Origin: CAYFRC01 sp050946115
Lineage (GTDB): Bacteria; Bacillota; Clostridia; Christensenellales; Aristaeellaceae
Direction of reading: 5' to 3'
Length of the DNA: 64,000 bases
Assembly (NCBI GenBank): GCA_050946115.1
Contig: JBMNUF010000010.1
Span: 1 to 64,000 of the forward strand
Of this stretch, positions 7,983-16,306 are shown in pieces. The notes below the pieces were generated by a model that was not told the origin of the DNA, did no database searches, and saw nothing but the letters and a program-made list of their open reading frames with translations. Numbering within the stretch: position 1 is the stretch's first letter; each line of letters starts with the position of its first letter. Both the position numbers and the translations under genes were made by a program.

Positions 7983-9371
7983 ATGGAACGGAAAAACGCA
8001 TGGAAATCCTACACGGAGGAGGAACTGTCCGCTGTCGAAAAGACGGCGGTCGCCTACAGACGGTTCTTGGACGCGGGCAAGACGGAGCGCGAATGCGTGA
8101 AGCAGGCGGTCGCCCTGGCAGAGGAAAAGGGCTATCGCGACCTGCATGAATGCATCGCGCAGGGCGTATCTCCCAAGCCCGGCGAGGGCGTATATGTGAA
8201 CGTGATGGGAAAGGCCGTGCTGCTCTTTCTGATGGGAAAGGCGCCCATGACGCAGGGTATCAACATCGTCGGCGCGCACGTCGATTCACCGCGTTTGGAC
8301 ATCAAGCAGAACCCGCTGTATGAGAAAAACGACCTCGCGTATCTCGATACGCACTATTACGGCGGCATCAAAAAGTTCCTCTATCTCGCCCGACCGCTCG
8401 CGCTGCACGGCGTGGTCGCGAAGAAGGACGGAACCGTCGTCGACATCGTGATAGGCGAAGACGAATGCGATCCGGTCGTGGGCGTGACCGACCTTCTGAT
8501 CCACCTGTCGGGCGATGCGATGAGCAAGAAGGCGAGCGAATACGTAACGGGCGAGGAGTTGGACATCATCGTCGGCGGAAGACCCGCTGCCGATGCGGAA
8601 AAGGACGCGGTGAAGGAGACGATCCTTTCGATCCTGAAGGAAAAATACGACATCTGCGAGGAGGACTTCCTGAGCGCGGAACTGGAGGCGGTTCCAGCAG
8701 GCAAGTGCCGCGATTTCGGGCTCGACCGCTCGATGCTGTTGGGCTACGGGCACGACGACCGCGCCTGCGCCTTCGCCGCGATGGACGCGCTCTTTTCGAT
8801 AGAAGGCGTTCCCGAGCGCACCTGCTGCTGCCTGTTTGCGGACAAGGAGGAAATCGGCAGCGTCGGCGCGACGGGCATGCAGGCGAACTACTTTGAAAGC
8901 GCCGTGGCGGAGCTGATCGCGCTAACGGAGGAAAACTACAGCGACATCTTGCTGCGGCGCGCGCTCAGAAACAGCTGCATGCTCTCCTGCGACGTGAGCG
9001 CGGGGTACGACCCCACGTTCGCGAGCGCGTTCGAGGAGAAGAACGCGGCGTTTTTGGGCCGCGGCGTGTGCTTCAACAAATTCACGGGCGCGCGCGGCAA
9101 ATCCGGAAGCAACGACGCGAACGCGGAATACATCGCCCTCATCCGAAAGCTCATGGACGATGCGAATGTGGCGTTTCAGACGGCGGAGCTCGGCAAGGTC
9201 GACATCGGCGGCGGCGGGACGATCGCCTATATCTGCGCCCTGTACGGCATGAACGTGATCGACAGCGGCGTCGCGGTGCTTTCGATGCATGCGCCGTATG
9301 AGATCATCAGCAAGGCCGACCTATACGAAGCCACGAAGGGCTACAGGGCGTTTATGCTCGGCGCGCGATGA
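7983..9371 (+). CDS. M18 family aminopeptidase
   Basis: 462-aa cytosolic di-zinc aminopeptidase related to aspartyl aminopeptidases, releasing N-terminal (often acidic) residues from peptides. The metal site shows as GAHVDSPRLDIKQ (H99, D101), YGHDDRACAFA and DKEEIGSVGATG (catalytic and ligand glutamates). Length is normal. ATG 7983 follows GAGGGAG at a good distance. The stop overlaps the next gene's ATG (ATGA), so the two are translationally coupled. Confidence 0.92.
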   Translation: MERKNAWKSYTEEELSAVEKTAVAYRRFLDAGKTERECVKQAVALAEEKGYRDLHECIAQGVSPKPGEGVYVNVMGKAVLLFLMGKAPMTQGINIVGAHVDSPRLDIKQNPLYEKNDLAYLDTHYYGGIKKFLYLARPLALHGVVAKKDGTVVDIVIGEDECDPVVGVTDLLIHLSGDAMSKKASEYVTGEELDIIVGGRPAADAEKDAVKETILSILKEKYDICEEDFLSAELEAVPAGKCRDFGLDRSMLLGYGHDDRACAFAAMDALFSIEGVPERTCCCLFADKEEIGSVGATGMQANYFESAVAELIALTEENYSDILLRRALRNSCMLSCDVSAGYDPTFASAFEEKNAAFLGRGVCFNKFTGARGKSGSNDANAEYIALIRKLMDDANVAFQTAELGKVDIGGGGTIAYICALYGMNVIDSGVAVLSMHAPYEIISKADLYEATKGYRAFMLGAR

Positions 9372-9943
9372 AACGGGTATTTGCCATCCTCCTGTGCCTT
9401 TTGCTCGTCCCCTGTATCGTGCGGGCGGAATGCGCCGTTCGGATGGAATATACGGTGTCTGCGGCGGAGTATACGCGGGCGGGGCTGTATACGGGCGAAA
9501 TACAGGACGGCATCCCTTCGGGCTATGGCCTGTTTACCGCCGTGAACGACGAGGGCGTTTCGTGGCACTATATCGGCTTTTGGCGGGACGGGCTGATGCA
9601 CGGCGAGGGTGCGACCTATTGGGACACGGGCTATGTGGAACGGGGGATTTACGCCTTTGGCTTGTACCAGGGCGCAAACCCCTCCGAAGCGCCAGTGCCG
9701 ACGCTTTCTCCGCAAAGCACGCCTGAGCCGGAGAAGGAAGCTGCCGAGGAAGCGCCAAAGCCCGAAGAACCAAAGGAGGCGCCGATTGAGGCGGCATATG
9801 TCGGAAACAGGAACACCATGCGCTTTCACGCCCCGAACTGCCCGTCGGTAGCGGAGATGCGCGAGAAGAACAGAGTATATATCTCCTCGCGCGAAGAAGC
9901 GATCCAAATGGGGTACAAGCCCTGCGCGCGGTGCAACCCGTAG
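9368..9943 (+). CDS. secreted MORN-repeat protein with C-terminal Ada-like zinc domain
   Basis: 191-aa exported protein of unknown role. A signal peptide (MKRVFAILLCLLLVP...VRA) is followed by two MORN-like repeats (YTGEIQDGIPSGYGLF and YIGFWRDGLMHGEGATYW). Next is a Pro/Glu-rich linker (about 105-140) with EAPKPEEPKEAP. The final 48 residues resemble the cysteine motif domain seen after secreted nucleases and ComEC-like proteins: FHAPNCPSV, then YKPCARCNP, presumably binding one metal ion. The gene is coupled to the aminopeptidase by a 4-base overlap. The domain combination is what stands out; no enzymatic domain is visible. Confidence 0.75.
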   Translation: MKRVFAILLCLLLVPCIVRAECAVRMEYTVSAAEYTRAGLYTGEIQDGIPSGYGLFTAVNDEGVSWHYIGFWRDGLMHGEGATYWDTGYVERGIYAFGLYQGANPSEAPVPTLSPQSTPEPEKEAAEEAPKPEEPKEAPIEAAYVGNRNTMRFHAPNCPSVAEMREKNRVYISSREEAIQMGYKPCARCNP

Positions 9944-9957
9944 CGAAACAACCATGC

Positions 9958-10005
9958 AAAAAAAACGGCGCCGATACAAAGCGAAAACACTTCGTATCGG
10001 TGCCG
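9958..10005 (-). terminator. terminator for the HAD/NAD salvage operon (possibly bidirectional)
   Basis: CGGCGCCGATAC (9966-9977) pairs with GTATCGGTGCCG (9994-10005), 12 bp with one G-U pair. On the minus strand eight T follow (A 9958-9965). On the plus strand only TATTTG follows, so termination of the 9943 gene would be weaker. Confidence 0.85.
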
Positions 10006-10032
10006 TATTTGTTATTCGGTGCCGCGTCAAAT

Positions 10033-10836
10033 TCAGATACGCGGTTGTTTGGTGGAGATTGCCGCTTCGACGATGTCGCCGATGCCGTTGAGCACGACCG
10101 TCGGGCGATAGGCATACTGGCTCAGCGTATCGAGCGTCGAGATGCCCGACAGCACGAGCACCGTCGCCATGCCGCTCTCCAAGCCGGATACGATGTCGGT
10201 ATCCATGCGGTCACCGACCATCACGGCCTCCGCGGAGTGGCAGTTCAGGATGCGCAGGCCGCTTCGCATCATCAGGGGGTTGGGCTTGCCGCAGAAGTAC
10301 GCCTGCGTGCCGGTCGCCATTTCGATGGGCGAGATCAGCGCCCTGCAAGCCGGAGCGATGCCGTTTTCGATGGGGCCCGATACGTCGGAGTTCGCGCCGA
10401 TCAGCTTCGCGCCGGCAAGCACCAGATTGGTCGCCTTCGTCAGCGTGCTGAGCGAATACGCCTTGCCCTCGCCGACCACGACGTAATCCGGGTTCACGTC
10501 GTTCATCGTGATGCCCGCGTCGTACAGGGCGTTGAGCAGCCCTGCCTCACCGATGGCATACACCGAACAGCCCGGCGCCTGTTCCTTCAAAAAGGACGCC
10601 GTCGCGAGCGCGCTGGTATAGAAGTGTTCCTCCGGAACGTCCAGCCCCATGCGCGCCAGCTTCTGGTTCAGTTCTCTGGGCGTGTAGCCGCTGTTATTCG
10701 TCAGGAACAGGTACTCTTTTTTCTCCTCCTTCAGCCAGTGGATAAAGGCTTCGACGCCCGGCAGAATCATGTTCCCGTGGTAGATTACGCCGTCCATGTC
10801 GCAAATAAAGCCCTTTTTCTGGTTAAAATCGATCAT
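10033..10836 (-). CDS. HAD-IIA family sugar/nucleotide phosphatase (NagD/AraL-like)
   Basis: 267-aa haloacid dehalogenase phosphatase. Motif I is ICDMDGVIYHGN with the nucleophile Asp and acid/base Asp. Motif II is LFLTNNSGYTPRE. The lysine appears in YFCGKPNPLMMR, and motif IV is MVGDRMDTDIVSGLESGM. The inserted C2 cap domain lies between motifs II and III, as in NagD and p-nitrophenyl phosphatases. ATG 10836 is preceded by GAAAGGATG. It is the last gene of a minus-strand run with NAD salvage genes, so a nucleotide or sugar phosphate is a plausible substrate, but this is inference. Confidence 0.9.
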   Translation of the reverse strand: MIDFNQKKGFICDMDGVIYHGNMILPGVEAFIHWLKEEKKEYLFLTNNSGYTPRELNQKLARMGLDVPEEHFYTSALATASFLKEQAPGCSVYAIGEAGLLNALYDAGITMNDVNPDYVVVGEGKAYSLSTLTKATNLVLAGAKLIGANSDVSGPIENGIAPACRALISPIEMATGTQAYFCGKPNPLMMRSGLRILNCHSAEAVMVGDRMDTDIVSGLESGMATVLVLSGISTLDTLSQYAYRPTVVLNGIGDIVEAAISTKQPRI

Positions 10837-10884
10837 TGGTTCTCATCCTTTCGTATCATCTTTTTCCATAAGTCGGGTGTCGTC

Positions 10885-12078
10885 TTATGCGTTTCGCAGC
10901 CTGTATGCGATCGCATCTTTCAGATAGGCGAGGTATTCCGCGTCCTGACAGAGCGTCTTTCCCTCGTCGTCCGAAAGCTTGGCGACGGGCTTTCCGTTCA
11001 CCGCCTGCAGCTTTATGACGATGTTGAGGGGTTCCGCAAAGGTGTCGTTGGTGATGAACGTTCCGATGCCAAAGGAGACGTTGATCCTGTCCCGAAAGTG
11101 GTCGCAGATCTTCTGTGCCCTGTCGAAATCGAGGCTGTCGCTGAAAAACAGGCTCTTCGAGGCGGGGTCGATGCCGAGCTTTTCGTAATGTCGGATCATC
11201 TCCTCGCCCCACGTAAACGGGTCGCCGCTGTCGTGGCGCACGCCCGCATAGGTGCTCGCCATCGCCTTGTCGAAATCGAGCAGGAACAGGGGCGTCGTCA
11301 AGGTATCCGTGAGCGCGATGCCGTTGTCGCCGCGAAACACGTCGTACCAGTCTATCATGGCGTAGTGGTTCGTATAGGCGAGCGCGATGGATGGGATTCC
11401 CTGATACACCTGAAAGAATTCGTGCGCCTGCGTGCCGCGCGGCTTGGTGTCGAATTCCTCCGAAAGCCTGACGTTGGAGGTTCCGAGGTAGTTTTTCCCG
11501 AGGCGGGAATGGAGCATGGAGAGGATTTGCCTCTGACAGTCGTAGGAGAGCCTTCTTCTCGTGCCGAAATCCGTGAGAGAAAAGGAGTAGGTTCCGTCCT
11601 CGAAGCGCCGAATCTTTTTCTCCGCGCGCTCGAGCGCGCTGTCCAAGAGGCGGTCGTAGTCGTAGGACATGCGGAAGTAAACCTCGTTCACGATTTCCAG
11701 GATGTAGATCTCAAACTGCATACAGGAAAACAGGGGCCCCTCGATGGAAATGTCCAACTTCCCGTCCGCCGTGCGCGTACAGGAGATGTAGTCGCGCATC
11801 GGGTGCCAAAACCGCAGAAATTCCACAAACCCTTTCGGGATGTAGCGGATGGAGCGCAGGTACGTAAGTTCCTGCTCGGTGTAGCGCATGTTGCAGAGGC
11901 AGTCGATCTGCGCCTGAATCTCCTCGAACATCTCCTCCGTAAAGACGACATCTGCATTGCGGCAGACAAACTTGTATTCGCCGTAGAGATCGGAATGCTT
12001 AAACAGGAACACCGCGCCCATGTTCTTCTTGTACAGATCGTCGTCGTTGAGCCCGTGCACGATCGGCGGGAAACGCAT
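10885..12078 (-). CDS. pncB: nicotinate phosphoribosyltransferase
   Basis: 397-aa enzyme making nicotinate mononucleotide from nicotinate, PRPP and ATP in the Preiss-Handler route. Family marks: NMGAVFLF near the start, GTQAHEFFQVYQ with the histidine that is phosphorylated in the E. coli enzyme, AGVRHDSGDPFTWGE, and FGIGTFITND near the phosphate site. Length matches E. coli PncB (400 aa). ATG 12078 follows GAGAGGAGA; upstream in-frame starts lie inside pncA. It follows pncA, which supplies nicotinate. Confidence 0.93.
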   Translation of the reverse strand: MRFPPIVHGLNDDDLYKKNMGAVFLFKHSDLYGEYKFVCRNADVVFTEEMFEEIQAQIDCLCNMRYTEQELTYLRSIRYIPKGFVEFLRFWHPMRDYISCTRTADGKLDISIEGPLFSCMQFEIYILEIVNEVYFRMSYDYDRLLDSALERAEKKIRRFEDGTYSFSLTDFGTRRRLSYDCQRQILSMLHSRLGKNYLGTSNVRLSEEFDTKPRGTQAHEFFQVYQGIPSIALAYTNHYAMIDWYDVFRGDNGIALTDTLTTPLFLLDFDKAMASTYAGVRHDSGDPFTWGEEMIRHYEKLGIDPASKSLFFSDSLDFDRAQKICDHFRDRINVSFGIGTFITNDTFAEPLNIVIKLQAVNGKPVAKLSDDEGKTLCQDAEYLAYLKDAIAYRLRNA

Positions 12079-12095
12079 GGCAAAGTCTCCTCTCT

Positions 12096-12647
12096 TCAAA
12101 ATTCGTCGGATAGCATGCCGTCGATAAAGCAGCTGTGCATGGCGCTGAGCGCCGCAACGTGCCTTTCTTCGGTGGAACCCGCGCAGAGATCGGAAAATAC
12201 CGCCATGGGAAGCTCCGGATTCGATGCGCGGATGAGGATGGCGTTTGAAAGGACGCAGATGTCCGTATCCAGCCCCATGAGGAACAGCTTGTCGCGCGTC
12301 GGGTCGCACACATCGGCCACGGCTTGCCCGATCAAGGGTTCACCGAAGGAAATCTTGTCGAACGTGCGCACGACGTTTGCACCCTTCAAAATCTCCTGCA
12401 GCGGAAGCGGCATCTCGTGCCCCTCGGTGCCCGCGATGCAGTGGGGGACGGGAAGCCGTTTCCCCTCGTAGCTATCGAGGTACGTGTCCTTCTCGTGCGT
12501 GTCGCGCGTGACGAAGACCGCGCCGAAATCCGAAATGCGCGCCTTCAGAAAGGTTTCGGCCTTGTCGTAGGCGGCTTTCGCCGCGAGAGAGCCTAAAGCG
12601 CCGGTGATGAAGTCGTTCTGAAAATCGATGATGCACAAAATGTTCAT
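12096..12647 (-). CDS. pncA: nicotinamidase
   Basis: 183-aa isochorismatase-fold amidase hydrolysing nicotinamide to nicotinate. The catalytic triad is visible as D8 (IIDFQNDF), K98 (TFDKISFG) and C131 (GLDTDICVLS). Metal ligands fit D49, H51 (TRDTHEKDTY) and H69 (VPHCIAGTEG). The start overlaps the FAD-protein stop by 4 bases. With pncB 18 bases downstream, this forms a two-step nicotinamide salvage module. The triad plus metal ligands favour nicotinamidase over other isochorismatase-like hydrolases. Confidence 0.9.
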   Translation of the reverse strand: MNILCIIDFQNDFITGALGSLAAKAAYDKAETFLKARISDFGAVFVTRDTHEKDTYLDSYEGKRLPVPHCIAGTEGHEMPLPLQEILKGANVVRTFDKISFGEPLIGQAVADVCDPTRDKLFLMGLDTDICVLSNAILIRASNPELPMAVFSDLCAGSTEERHVAALSAMHSCFIDGMLSDEF

Positions 12648-14026
12648 GCCTTTACCTCCGTCTCCTCTAAGATGTGCCGTGCAACGTACACGCCGCTCGC
12701 CGAGGCGTGTGAAAGCGAATGGGTCACGCCGGAGCAGTCGCCGATGACGAACAGCCCCTTGCGATTGGTCTCCAAATGTTCGTCGATGTCCACTTCCATG
12801 TTGTAGAACTTGACTTCCACGCCGTACAAAAGTGTGTCGTCGTTCGCGGTGCCGGGCGCGACCTTATCCAAGGCGTAGATCATCTCGATGATGCCGTCCA
12901 AAATGCGCTTGGGGATTACGAGGGAAAGGTCGCCAGGCGTCGCGGCGAGCGTGGGCGTGACGAAGCTGCCCGCGATGCGGTGGTCGTTGCTGCGCCTGCC
13001 GCGAATCAGGTCGCCGAAGCGCTGCACGATCACGCCGCCGCCCAACATGTTGGAAAGCCGCGCGATGCTCTCGCCGTAGCCGTTGCTGTCCTTGAAAGGT
13101 TCGGAAAAATGCTTGCTCACGAGCAGGGCGAAATTTGTGTTTTCCGTGTGCATGCTCTCGTCCTCGTAGCTGTGGCCGTTTACGGTGACGATGCCATTGG
13201 TATTTTCGTTGACGACCACGCCGTAGGGGTTCATGCAGAACGTGCGCACCAGGTCTTCAAACTGCTTGGTGCGGTAGACGATCTTGCTTTCATAGAGCGC
13301 ATCGGTCAGGTGGCGGAACACCTCCGCCGGAAGTTCCACGCGCACGCCGATGTCCACACGGTTCGACTTGGTGGGGATGGACAGGCTTTCGCACACCCGC
13401 TCCATCCACTTGCTGCCGCTGCGCCCGACGCTGATGACGCATTTCTCGCAGGTGTAGTTCTCCCTTGCCGTATCGACGGCAAAGCCACCATCGGTGCAGC
13501 GTACGGTCTCGACTGCGGTGTCGAAGTAAAAATCTACCTTGTCCTTGAGATACTCGTACAGCCTTTCGAGCACGAGGTAGTTGATGTCCGTGCCCAGATG
13601 GCGCACCTGTGCGTCCAGAAGGTACATTCCGTTTTCGAGGCACAGTTTTTTGAAGCCGCTGTTCGCGGTGCTGTATAGCTTTGTGCCCTCTCCGCCGTGG
13701 GCTAGGTTGATTGTATCGACATAGTTCATGAGTTCGAGCGCGCGCTTTTTCCCGATGTATTCGTACAGCGTCCCGCCGAATTCGTTGGTGATGTTGTATT
13801 TGCCGTCGGAAAATGCGCCCGCGCCGCCGAAGCCGCTCATGATGGAGCAGACGGGGCACTTCACGCAGTTTTTGATTTTTACACCGTCGATGGGGCATTT
13901 GCGCTTGCCGAGCGTCTTTCCGAGCTCGAATACGCCGATCTTCAGGCTCCGATTCGATTTGACCAGTTCGTATGCCGTGAAGATGCCGCCGGGACCCGCG
14001 CCGATGATGATGATGTCGTATTGCAT
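12644..14026 (-). CDS. FAD-dependent dehydrogenase-like protein (COG2509 type)
   Basis: 460-aa flavoprotein with N-terminal dinucleotide-binding motif IIIGAGPGGIFTAYEL (residues 6-21) and a C-terminal flavin segment FVIGDCSGVTHSLSHASASG. Near residue 70 it has the cysteine-rich stretch CPIDGVKIKNCVKCPVC followed by SGFGGAGAFSDGKYN. This is characteristic of the uncharacterised COG2509 group and could hold a metal or redox disulfide. The ATG at 14026 follows GGGAGGAAG; the first ATG further upstream would run into miaA. Function unknown. The context (miaA before, NAD salvage after) says only that it is in a housekeeping-type operon. Confidence 0.8.
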   Translation of the reverse strand: MQYDIIIIGAGPGGIFTAYELVKSNRSLKIGVFELGKTLGKRKCPIDGVKIKNCVKCPVCSIMSGFGGAGAFSDGKYNITNEFGGTLYEYIGKKRALELMNYVDTINLAHGGEGTKLYSTANSGFKKLCLENGMYLLDAQVRHLGTDINYLVLERLYEYLKDKVDFYFDTAVETVRCTDGGFAVDTARENYTCEKCVISVGRSGSKWMERVCESLSIPTKSNRVDIGVRVELPAEVFRHLTDALYESKIVYRTKQFEDLVRTFCMNPYGVVVNENTNGIVTVNGHSYEDESMHTENTNFALLVSKHFSEPFKDSNGYGESIARLSNMLGGGVIVQRFGDLIRGRRSNDHRIAGSFVTPTLAATPGDLSLVIPKRILDGIIEMIYALDKVAPGTANDDTLLYGVEVKFYNMEVDIDEHLETNRKGLFVIGDCSGVTHSLSHASASGVYVARHILEETEVKA

Positions 14027-14028
14027 AG

Positions 14029-14925
14029 CTATCTTCCTCCCGCAATAAAGGCATCGATCAGGGCGCACGCACTTTCAAACGGCGCGTTTTCCATGTCGAG
14101 CCAGTGTATTTCTTTGTCGCGCTTAAACCATATCTCCTGCCTCTTGGCGAACTGCTTGATCGCTGTGGAAAGGAGCTGCTTCATTTCATCTAAGGTTTCG
14201 TATTCGCCCGAAAGGTATTTTGTGAGAAAGCGGTATTCGAGGCCGAGCTTTAAGAGGAACTCCTCCGTTGCACCCGAGTGGATGAGGGTTTGCACCTCTT
14301 CTACCATGCCCTGCGCGAGCCGTTTCTCGAGCCGCTCGTCGATGCGCGCGCGCAGCGTCTCTCTATCCCACGTCACGCCGAGCTTGAGGCAGGCATAGCG
14401 CGGATCGTTCGGGGCCGGTCCCTCGTCCCCGTCGTGAATTTTCTCGAGCAGGCGCATCACGCGGTTGCGATTCTTGCCGTCCACGGTCGTATCGGGGCGA
14501 AGCTTCAGGAGCATTTCGTACAGCGCATCCGTCTCAAAGGTCTCCAGATGCGCGCGGTATTCCAAATCCGGCGGGGTGTCGCTCATGCCGTAGCCCTTGG
14601 TGATGCTTTCGACATACAGCCCCGTGCCGCCGACCAGAAACGGCAAATGCCCGCGCGCGAGGATGCCGTCGATCGCGGAATATGCGAGCTTTTGAAAGTC
14701 GCGCACGCTGAAAAAATCGTTCGGCTCTCTGATGTCGATCAGATGGTGGGGCACATGGCGCATTTCCTCGGGCGTTATCTTGCCGCTTCCCAAATCCAGC
14801 CCGCGAAACACCTGCCGCGAATCCGCAGAGACGATTTCGCCGCCGTATTTTTCTGCGAGGGCAACGCCCAGCGCGCTCTTTCCGGAGGCATTCGTCCCCC
14901 CGATGACGATGATTTTCGGCTTCAT
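14029..14925 (-). CDS. miaA: tRNA dimethylallyltransferase
   Basis: 298-aa enzyme adding the dimethylallyl group to A37 of tRNAs reading UNN codons. The P-loop GGTNASGKSA lies at residues 9-18, followed by IVSADSRQVFRGLDLGSGK (general base Asp) and PFLVGGTGLYVESITKG. The C-terminal WFKRD motif is also present. ATG 14925 follows GGAGGG. First gene of the minus-strand run ending at 10033, driven by an extended -10 element at 14947. Confidence 0.95.
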   Translation of the reverse strand: MKPKIIVIGGTNASGKSALGVALAEKYGGEIVSADSRQVFRGLDLGSGKITPEEMRHVPHHLIDIREPNDFFSVRDFQKLAYSAIDGILARGHLPFLVGGTGLYVESITKGYGMSDTPPDLEYRAHLETFETDALYEMLLKLRPDTTVDGKNRNRVMRLLEKIHDGDEGPAPNDPRYACLKLGVTWDRETLRARIDERLEKRLAQGMVEEVQTLIHSGATEEFLLKLGLEYRFLTKYLSGEYETLDEMKQLLSTAIKQFAKRQEIWFKRDKEIHWLDMENAPFESACALIDAFIAGGR

Positions 14926-14946
14926 GCCATCCCTCCACTGGCTTCC

Positions 14947-14955
14947 ATTATACCA
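14947..14955 (-). promoter_or_regulatory. extended -10 promoter for miaA
   Basis: Minus-strand TGGTATAAT (14955-14947), 22 bases before the miaA ATG. No good -35 hexamer is seen at 16-18 bases; the TG element may compensate. Confidence 0.6.
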
Positions 14956-15000
14956 TAAAATATAGGAAAGAAAAGGAATATTGTGGAAAATCGCCCAAAG

Positions 15001-15022
15001 AAAAAACGCCCGAAGGCGTTTT
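15001..15022 (-). terminator. terminator after the metallophosphoesterase gene
   Basis: On the minus strand AAAACGCC-TTCG-GGCGTTTT, a stable UUCG tetraloop, with a run of six T continuing the right arm. It begins at the stop codon of the 15022-15717 gene. Confidence 0.9.
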
Positions 15023-15717
15023 CAGCATTCCAATGGAATTTCCAGCGCGGTAAAGCCGATGCCGTCGGCGGAAACGTTGACGTATTGCACCCCGTCTGTC
15101 TCCCCGTGAAACGCACTGTGCAGTGCCTGCCCGTGCAGATGCCCGTATACGAGCGTGTGGGCGCGATATTGCGTCAAAAGGCGGGTAAAGTCCGTTTGGC
15201 GGTGTTCCCTTGTGAGCGGGGGATAGTGCATCATGACGACCAGTGGGAGTTCTTCGGAAATGCGGCGCGCCGCCTTGAGCGAGAGCTCCAGCCGCAGCAC
15301 CTCGCGCCGATAGATTTTGCGGTCGTCCTCCGCCGTGGATTCGTAGGGGAGCAGCCAGCCGCGCGTACCGGCGAAGACGACGTCTCCGATGCGCAGCGCA
15401 TCGTTTTGCAGCGCGAAGCAATTGGGCGGCAGCGCCTCGCGCACGCGCTGAATGCTGCTCCACCAATAGTCGTGGTTGCCGCGAACGAGGATTTTGTTGC
15501 CGGGAAACGTCGCGAGAAGTGCAAGGTGTCGCGTCGCGTCCTCAAGCCGCATGGCCCAGCTGAAATCGCCCGGCAGGAGAATCACGTCTTCCGCCGCAGC
15601 GCGTGCGCGCAGATCCTGTGCGATGCGCGCAAAATGGTCCGTCCAAATTTCGCCGAACACATCCATCGGCTTGTCGCCGTCCGAAAGATGCAGGTCGCCG
15701 ATCGCAAAAATCCTCAA
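15022..15717 (-). CDS. metallophosphoesterase
   Basis: 231-aa calcineurin-like phosphoesterase. The five metal-binding blocks are clear: IGDLHLS, PGDFSWA, RGNHDYWW, MMHYPPL and YGHLHG. It resembles the uncharacterised YkuE/serine-threonine phosphatase-like group found across Firmicutes; the substrate cannot be told. Translation appears to start at TTG 15717, which overlaps the TGA of the zinc-ribbon gene as TTGA, with GAGGA 6 bases before it. Any ATG lies well inside the fold. Confidence 0.85.
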   Translation of the reverse strand: MRIFAIGDLHLSDGDKPMDVFGEIWTDHFARIAQDLRARAAAEDVILLPGDFSWAMRLEDATRHLALLATFPGNKILVRGNHDYWWSSIQRVREALPPNCFALQNDALRIGDVVFAGTRGWLLPYESTAEDDRKIYRREVLRLELSLKAARRISEELPLVVMMHYPPLTREHRQTDFTRLLTQYRAHTLVYGHLHGQALHSAFHGETDGVQYVNVSADGIGFTALEIPLEC

Positions 15718-16094
15718 TTTTCGTCCTCGTCTTCGTCGTCCTCGTCATCCTCGTCGAGCGGTACCTCTTTATATCCCGCATCGTCTATGCCGTCCTCGAT
15801 ATCCAGCTCGACCATTTCATCCATGCCGGATACGCAGGCGATCTCCAGTTTTCGCCCGTCCGCGCCGAGCGCGTCGTCGGGCACATCCGTTTGCATGCGA
15901 TGTGCGAGCTCCTTCAGGCAATTCAGGCACAGTTCGCTTCCGGACACGACGGGGTTTTCGCCGCATTCGGAGCAGAGTTCCGCAATATCGTCCTGTTCCG
16001 TTTCGCCGCTAACCTCTTTGCGGCACACGGAACACAGCTTTTCGGACTCCGTGATATAATTCAGCTCGCAGCGCGGGCATTTCACGTATTTCAT
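15714..16094 (-). CDS. zinc-ribbon protein with acidic tail, unknown function
   Basis: 126-aa cytosolic protein. The N-terminus MKYVKCPRCELNYI...CSVCRK is a four-cysteine ribbon, and a second set (LCSECGE...LCLNCLKEL) follows near residues 40-60. The last ten residues are nearly all Asp/Glu. This arrangement is common in small uncharacterised Clostridia proteins; zinc binding is inferred from the CxxC pairs. ATG 16094 follows TAGGAGGAG. It is co-transcribed with the metallophosphoesterase by stop-start overlap and driven by the promoter at 16135-16163. Confidence 0.75.
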   Translation of the reverse strand: MKYVKCPRCELNYITESEKLCSVCRKEVSGETEQDDIAELCSECGENPVVSGSELCLNCLKELAHRMQTDVPDDALGADGRKLEIACVSGMDEMVELDIEDGIDDAGYKEVPLDEDDEDDEDEDEN

Positions 16095-16134
16095 ATCGAC
16101 TCCTCCTAAGAGTTCGGGGTGGTAATGTCAAGGT

Positions 16135-16163
16135 ATTATAGCGCATAGAAGCGGCTTTGACAA
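16135..16163 (-). promoter_or_regulatory. promoter for the zinc-ribbon/phosphoesterase operon
   Basis: Minus strand TTGTCA (16163-16158), 17-base spacer, consensus TATAAT (16140-16135), about 40 bases before the ATG at 16094. Confidence 0.85.
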
Positions 16164-16249
16164 GCCATATTCCATCCTGAAATATAAAATTTATGTTCAA
16201 GGTTTTGTACAATTCTCGACATGTCTGTTGCGAATTAACAATCGTTCCG

Positions 16250-16278
16250 TTGAAAGTCTCCGCAAAAGGCGGTATAGT
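16250..16278 (+). promoter_or_regulatory. promoter for the GNAT genes
   Basis: TTGAAA (16250-16255), 17-base spacer, TATAGT (16273-16278), 28 bases before the first GNAT start. Confidence 0.78.
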
Positions 16279-16306
16279 GCAGGAAAGACTGGGAGGGGAT
16301 GGGTAT

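Noticed and set aside
9931..12471. 846-codon open frame on the plus strand
   Set aside because: Antisense to the HAD, pncB and pncA genes, which have clear motifs; high GC gives long antisense frames. No ribosome binding site or family match.
15721..15760. Asp/Glu codon run as a tandem repeat or CRISPR-like array
   Set aside because: It is simply the GAC/GAG/GAT coding of the acidic tail of the zinc-ribbon protein.
16157..16188. Plus-strand promoter TTGACA...TATAAA
   Set aside because: The spacer is 20 bases; the minus-strand TTGTCA-N17-TATAAT over the same bases and the plus promoter at 16250 explain the region better.
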